This document shows, in pieces, positions 6,393 to 7,734 of a DNA stretch of 7,734 nucleotides. Below the pieces are notes generated by a model. It did not search any database, was not told the DNA's origin, and saw only the letters and a list, made by a program, of their open reading frames with translations. Position numbers and translations under genes: made by a program. The stretch lies in contig CAZBBX010000054.1 of NCBI GenBank assembly GCA_964490325.1, forward strand, positions 1 to 7,734, read 5' to 3'. Numbering within the stretch: the first letter of the stretch is position 1; every line of letters begins with the position of its first letter. The DNA is from DAOPJM01 sp964490325. Lineage in GTDB: Bacteria > Bacillota > Clostridia > Christensenellales > CAG-138.

Positions 6393-6421
6393 TTGACGTG
6401 AATTGTTTTAACAATCATAAT
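6393..6421 (+). promoter_or_regulatory. Promoter of XRE gene 2
   Basis: TTGACG (6393-6398), 17-base spacer, CATAAT (6416-6421), each 5 of 6 to consensus. Transcription should begin near 6428, just before the ribosome site at 6430, again giving a very short leader, about 14 bases to the TTG start. Confidence 0.7.
6402..6415. promoter_or_regulatory. Operator-like inverted repeat inside the XRE gene 2 promoter
   Basis: ATTGTT-TT-AACAAT: perfect 6-base arms around a 2-base centre, filling most of the spacer between -35 and -10. Size and position fit an operator for a dimeric Cro/CI-type repressor, most simply the product of the gene it precedes. That the XRE2 protein binds it is inference. Confidence 0.5.
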
Positions 6422-6429
6422 ATATTGGC

Positions 6430-6436
6430 GAGGTGA
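6430..6436 (+). promoter_or_regulatory. Ribosome binding site that sets a TTG start for XRE gene 2
   Basis: GAGGTGA with a 5-base spacer to TTG 6442 aligns with GAGGTGA plus 5 bases before ATG 5850 in gene 1. The GTG at 6433 is part of the site itself and is unlikely to be the start. Confidence 0.65.
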
Positions 6437-6441
6437 TTATA

Positions 6442-6783
6442 TTGTTGTTTGGGCAAAGATTAAAGAAAGTAAGAATGGCTTCAGACTATCGATCGCAAGC
6501 TGCAGTCGCACAAAAACTTGGCATCGAGAGAACACGATACTTAACATGGGAATCTCGCGGGGTTAAGCCGAATCTTGATATGCTTAAACAAATTTGCGAA
6601 ATATTCGATGTTAGCGCTGATTATCTCCTTGGGCTTGTTGATGAACCATGCAGTTACAAAATCAAAAACCCAGCTGAATTAGCGGGGCAAGGCGTGGAAC
6701 CTGTTGAAAAAGGCGGCACAGATCAGCTCACCGCTGATGAGGTGGCAGCTGTCAGGGCGATGCTGGAACAAAACAGGCATTAA
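6442..6783 (+). CDS. XRE-family (Cro/CI-type) regulator 2 (113 aa, TTG start)
   Basis: Helix-turn-helix in residues about 3-66: RSQAAVAQKLGI (17-28), recognition region ERTRYLTWESRGVKPN (29-44), and FDVSADYLLGL (55-65). The C-terminal segment AGQGVEPVEKGGTDQLTADE (81-100) continues into the repeat-encoded VAAVRAMLEQNRH. It ends exactly at NRH with TAA 6781-6783, where genes 1 and 3 read Cys codons into the tail. If read past this stop, the frame would continue with a tail like that of gene 3 to a TGA at 6941-6943. The gene therefore looks like a shortened version of the longer form. Recognition-helix residues differ from those of genes 1 and 3, so a different DNA target is likely. TTG 6442 is chosen by alignment with gene 1 and by its ribosome site. 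An inverted repeat in its promoter suggests self-repression. Confidence 0.88.
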   Translation: MLFGQRLKKVRMASDYRSQAAVAQKLGIERTRYLTWESRGVKPNLDMLKQICEIFDVSADYLLGLVDEPCSYKIKNPAELAGQGVEPVEKGGTDQLTADEVAAVRAMLEQNRH

Positions 6784-6931
6784 CGTAAATCGTGTCGCTT
6801 GTTTCTTGCACACGGCTACGGTTTATCCGTGCCGGCAGGGGCGACATGCAGGAGATGCCCTCTAGAGCGAGGTCCGACAAAAGGGAGGAAACGGAAGCGT
6901 GTACAACACAGGCGAACCGTCCCTATGGGCT
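6733..6931 (+). repeat. Direct repeat, full copy (R-B) after XRE gene 2
   Basis: It runs from the codons for ADEVAAVRAMLEQNRH through the decayed tail frame, GGTTTATCCGTGCCGG, GCGACATGCAGG, AAAAGGGAGG and GCGAACCGT to GGGCT. It is identical to the copy at 7324 over at least 45 bases (6736-6780, the last 15 sense codons of gene 2). Further on it differs by scattered substitutions, many at third codon positions of the tail frame. Confidence 0.9.
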
Positions 6932-6961
6932 ACTGTCCAAGATGATTGACAAACCTACAAA
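6784..6961. other. Region between XRE genes 2 and 3, mostly repeat R-B
   Basis: No full-size gene is seen. The region holds the tail frame cut off by the TAA at 6781-6783, the mini-ORF at 6899, and a possible hairpin formed by CACGG and CCGTG around 6801-6831. There is no T-run, so it is not a convincing terminator, and readthrough from gene 2 towards gene 3 is possible. Confidence 0.35.
6899..6949 (+). CDS. Possible 16-residue mini-ORF in repeat copy B
   Basis: GTG 6899 with AAGGGAGG (6881-6888) 10 bases upstream encodes MYNTGEPSLWATVQDD, stopping at TGA 6947-6949. The position relative to the ribosome site is identical to copies A and C; the start is GTG rather than ATG. It may be a peptide gene or a relic of a lost downstream gene. 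Confidence 0.22.
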   Translation: MYNTGEPSLWATVQDD

Positions 6962-6999
6962 ATGGCAATAGGTCATTGTAATGTGAATTTTTTTGCCAT
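6962..6999. promoter_or_regulatory. Inverted repeat flanking the XRE gene 3 promoter
   Basis: ATGGCAA (6962-6968) and TTGCCAT (6993-6999) are perfect 7-base inverted copies whose centres are 31 bases apart, close to three helical turns. The right copy touches the -10. They could be two half-sites for a regulator binding across the promoter, or a weak stem. The sequence differs from the dyad at gene 2, which would fit different binding specificities. Confidence 0.35.
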
Positions 7000-7004
7000 A
7001 TAGT
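6976..7004 (+). promoter_or_regulatory. Promoter of XRE gene 3
   Basis: TTGTAA (6976-6981), 17-base spacer, TATAGT (6999-7004). Transcription would start near 7011, about 24 bases before ATG 7035. An upstream TTGACA (6946-6951) is a perfect -35, but no good -10 stands 16-18 bases after it. Confidence 0.55.
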
Positions 7005-7034
7005 GTTGGTGCTAAAAACGAAGGAGATAAAAGT

Positions 7035-7505
7035 ATGAGAAACGAAAGACTTCGTCAGGCTAGGAAAGATGCTGGGTTTTCTTCGGAGCAAAAATTCGCA
7101 GAATTCCTCGGAATCGAACGTTCCCGTTACCATTCTTGGGAAATCGGAAATGCAGCTCCATCAACGGAATACTTGGCAAAATTGTGCAGAGCGCTAAATG
7201 TTACCGCCGATTATCTCATCGGTGTTACGGACACACCAATGGGATATTTTATTAATGACCCTGCTAAATTAGCCGGGAAAGATGTGGAACTTGTTAAAAA
7301 AAGCGGAACAAATCAGTTCACCGATGATGAGGTGGCAGCTGTCAGGGCGATGCTGGAACAAAACAGGCATTGCTGTATATCGTGCCGCTCGTTTTTTGCA
7401 CACGGCTGCGGTTTATACGTACCGGCAGGGGCGACATGCAGAAGATGTCCTTTAGAGCGAGGTTCGGCAAAAGGGAGGAAGCGAAGATATGTACAGCACA
7501 GATGA
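7035..7505 (+). CDS. XRE-family regulator 3 with a Cys-rich, zinc-ribbon-like tail (156 aa)
   Basis: Helix-turn-helix in residues about 2-65: SEQKFAEFLGI (17-27), recognition region ERSRYHSWEIGNAAPS (28-43), and LNVTADYLIGV (54-64). A shared C-terminal segment follows (about 78-112, with GTNQFTDDEVAAVRAMLEQN at 91-110). Unlike its neighbours it reads on for 44 residues (113-156) through the repeat: Cys114-x2-Cys117, 17 residues, Cys135-x2-Cys138, with an extra Cys125, then a strongly basic end (KGRKRRYVQHR). This spacing resembles a zinc ribbon, but I do not recognise a named family, and the tail may only be readthrough of repeat DNA. ATG 7035 is chosen for its ribosome site AAGGAGAT (7021-7028). 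Upstream in-frame TTG/GTG starts lie inside the promoter. The stop lies 16 bases beyond the start of the mini-ORF at 7489. Target DNA unknown. Confidence 0.87.
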   Translation: MRNERLRQARKDAGFSSEQKFAEFLGIERSRYHSWEIGNAAPSTEYLAKLCRALNVTADYLIGVTDTPMGYFINDPAKLAGKDVELVKKSGTNQFTDDEVAAVRAMLEQNRHCCISCRSFFAHGCGLYVPAGATCRRCPLERGSAKGRKRRYVQHR

Positions 7506-7513
7506 ACCGTGCC
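7324..7513 (+). repeat. Direct repeat, full copy (R-C) at the 3' end of XRE gene 3
   Basis: Same content as 6733-6931, from GATGATGAGGTGGCAGCTGT to GAACCGTGCCC. After about 7513 it no longer follows the other copies, which continue to GGGCT. Here much of the repeat is coding, because the tail frame stays open to TGA 7503-7505. Confidence 0.9.
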
Positions 7514-7587
7514 CTATTATGCTGTCTATGTGCTTAACAGCGCAGAATGTGCGGGTGTCAGAGCAAATCAACGCCGCATTTTGCTAA
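7489..7587 (+). CDS. Possible 32-residue mini-ORF in repeat copy C
   Basis: ATG 7489 with AAGGGAGG (7471-7478) 10 bases upstream. It begins MYSTDEPCP, then runs through unique sequence (about residues 10-32) to TAA 7585-7587. It overlaps the last 17 bases of XRE gene 3, an arrangement that would allow coupled translation. The first residues are shared with mini-ORFs at 5769 and 6899; the rest is not. It matches no family I recognise. Confidence 0.28.
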   Translation: MYSTDEPCPIMLSMCLTAQNVRVSEQINAAFC

Positions 7588-7734
7588 ACATTGGAAGGAC
7601 TATGATTAAAACGGGTTATTTGCGTGTTTTTGGGAGGCTTGCATAAAAGAAAAAAGCCCCAAATCATGGAGCTTTTCCGTGGAGAAGGACACAAGTTTGA
7701 TACAAAATGCACCCGGTAGTCTCGTTCCCGTTTG
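7588..7734. other. Right-edge region without a recognised gene
   Basis: The only structure I can support is the terminator hairpin at 7645-7676. Two minus-strand frames enter from the right edge and read through the hairpin to stops near 7583-7616. That is common chance behaviour, and neither shows a recognisable domain. Confidence 0.35.
7645..7676 (-). terminator. Rho-independent terminator for a leftward transcript (possibly bidirectional)
   Basis: AAAAGCCCC (7652-7660) pairs with GGAGCTTTT (7668-7676) with one C/A mismatch around a 7-base loop. On the minus strand the stem is followed by TTTTTTCTTTT (7655-7645), a strong U-tract. On the plus strand the only T-run is the TTTT inside the stem, so stopping of the XRE transcripts would be weaker. 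This implies a leftward gene whose end lies near or beyond the right edge. Confidence 0.65.

Noticed and set aside
6112..6396. Plus-strand frame overlapping the end of XRE 1
   Set aside because: A shifted shadow of the XRE 1 3' end continuing into AT-rich DNA; no ribosome site and no recognisable content.
6801..6840. Structured RNA or terminator in the repeat (CACGG/CCGTG hairpin)
   Set aside because: The stem is perfect only in copy B. In copies A and C different, weaker pairings are needed, there is no T-run, and I see no convincing compensatory changes in only three copies.
5850..7505. Toxin-antitoxin or phage lysogeny switch
   Set aside because: There is no partner toxin, no divergent Cro-like gene, no integrase and no protease-type repressor domain. 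All three regulators point the same way.
5681..7513. CRISPR array or integron attC-like sites
   Set aside because: Repeats are about 120-200 bases, extend into coding sequence, are separated by whole genes, and lack the short regular spacing of CRISPR or the imperfect palindromic ends of attC sites. No integrase or cas gene is in the window.

Overview
The window most likely comes from an anaerobic member of the Bacillota, probably class Clostridia. The basis is the consistently strong AGGAGG-type ribosome sites, sigma-A-like promoters, a GC-rich molybdenum hydroxylase operon of anaerobic type, and small Cro/CI-type regulators in visibly AT-richer DNA. The assignment is an inference; no marker gene is present.

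Left two thirds (positions 5339 down to 44, minus strand): a compact three-gene operon for a molybdopterin hydroxylase of the xanthine dehydrogenase / 4-hydroxybenzoyl-CoA reductase family. It is transcribed in the order [2Fe-2S] subunit, molybdenum catalytic subunit, FAD subunit. Gaps are 3 and 16 bases, and strong ribosome sites overlap the preceding gene ends. The FAD subunit is unusual: a whole GltD-like, NAD(P)H-dependent flavin/Fe-S module of about 460 residues is spliced into the middle of its FAD-binding domain, just after a cysteine-rich loop resembling the extra [4Fe-4S] loop of 4-hydroxybenzoyl-CoA reductase. This suggests a self-contained electron path NAD(P)H - FAD - Fe-S - FAD - [2Fe-2S] - Mo, in either direction. 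The substrate cannot be named from sequence.

Right third (about 5470 to 7520, plus strand): a tandem array of three XRE-family regulator genes (5850-6224, 6442-6783, 7035-7505). Their DNA-binding parts have diverged. Their 3' ends and the DNA after them are near-identical direct repeats (copies at 6141-6212, 6733-6931 and 7324-7513, plus an orphan copy at 5681-5801). Each gene has its own promoter. The repeat runs through the last codons, a Cys-rich tail frame that is open only in the third gene, and a conserved ribosome site plus start of a mini-ORF (consensus MYNTDEPCLWA). The orphan copy has a promoter and ribosome site in front of it and may be a fourth unit that lost its XRE body.

The last 200 bases hold no recognisable gene. 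They contain a hairpin terminator best suited to a leftward transcript entering from beyond the right edge. The most unusual features are the flavin-module insertion and the repeat-punctuated XRE array.
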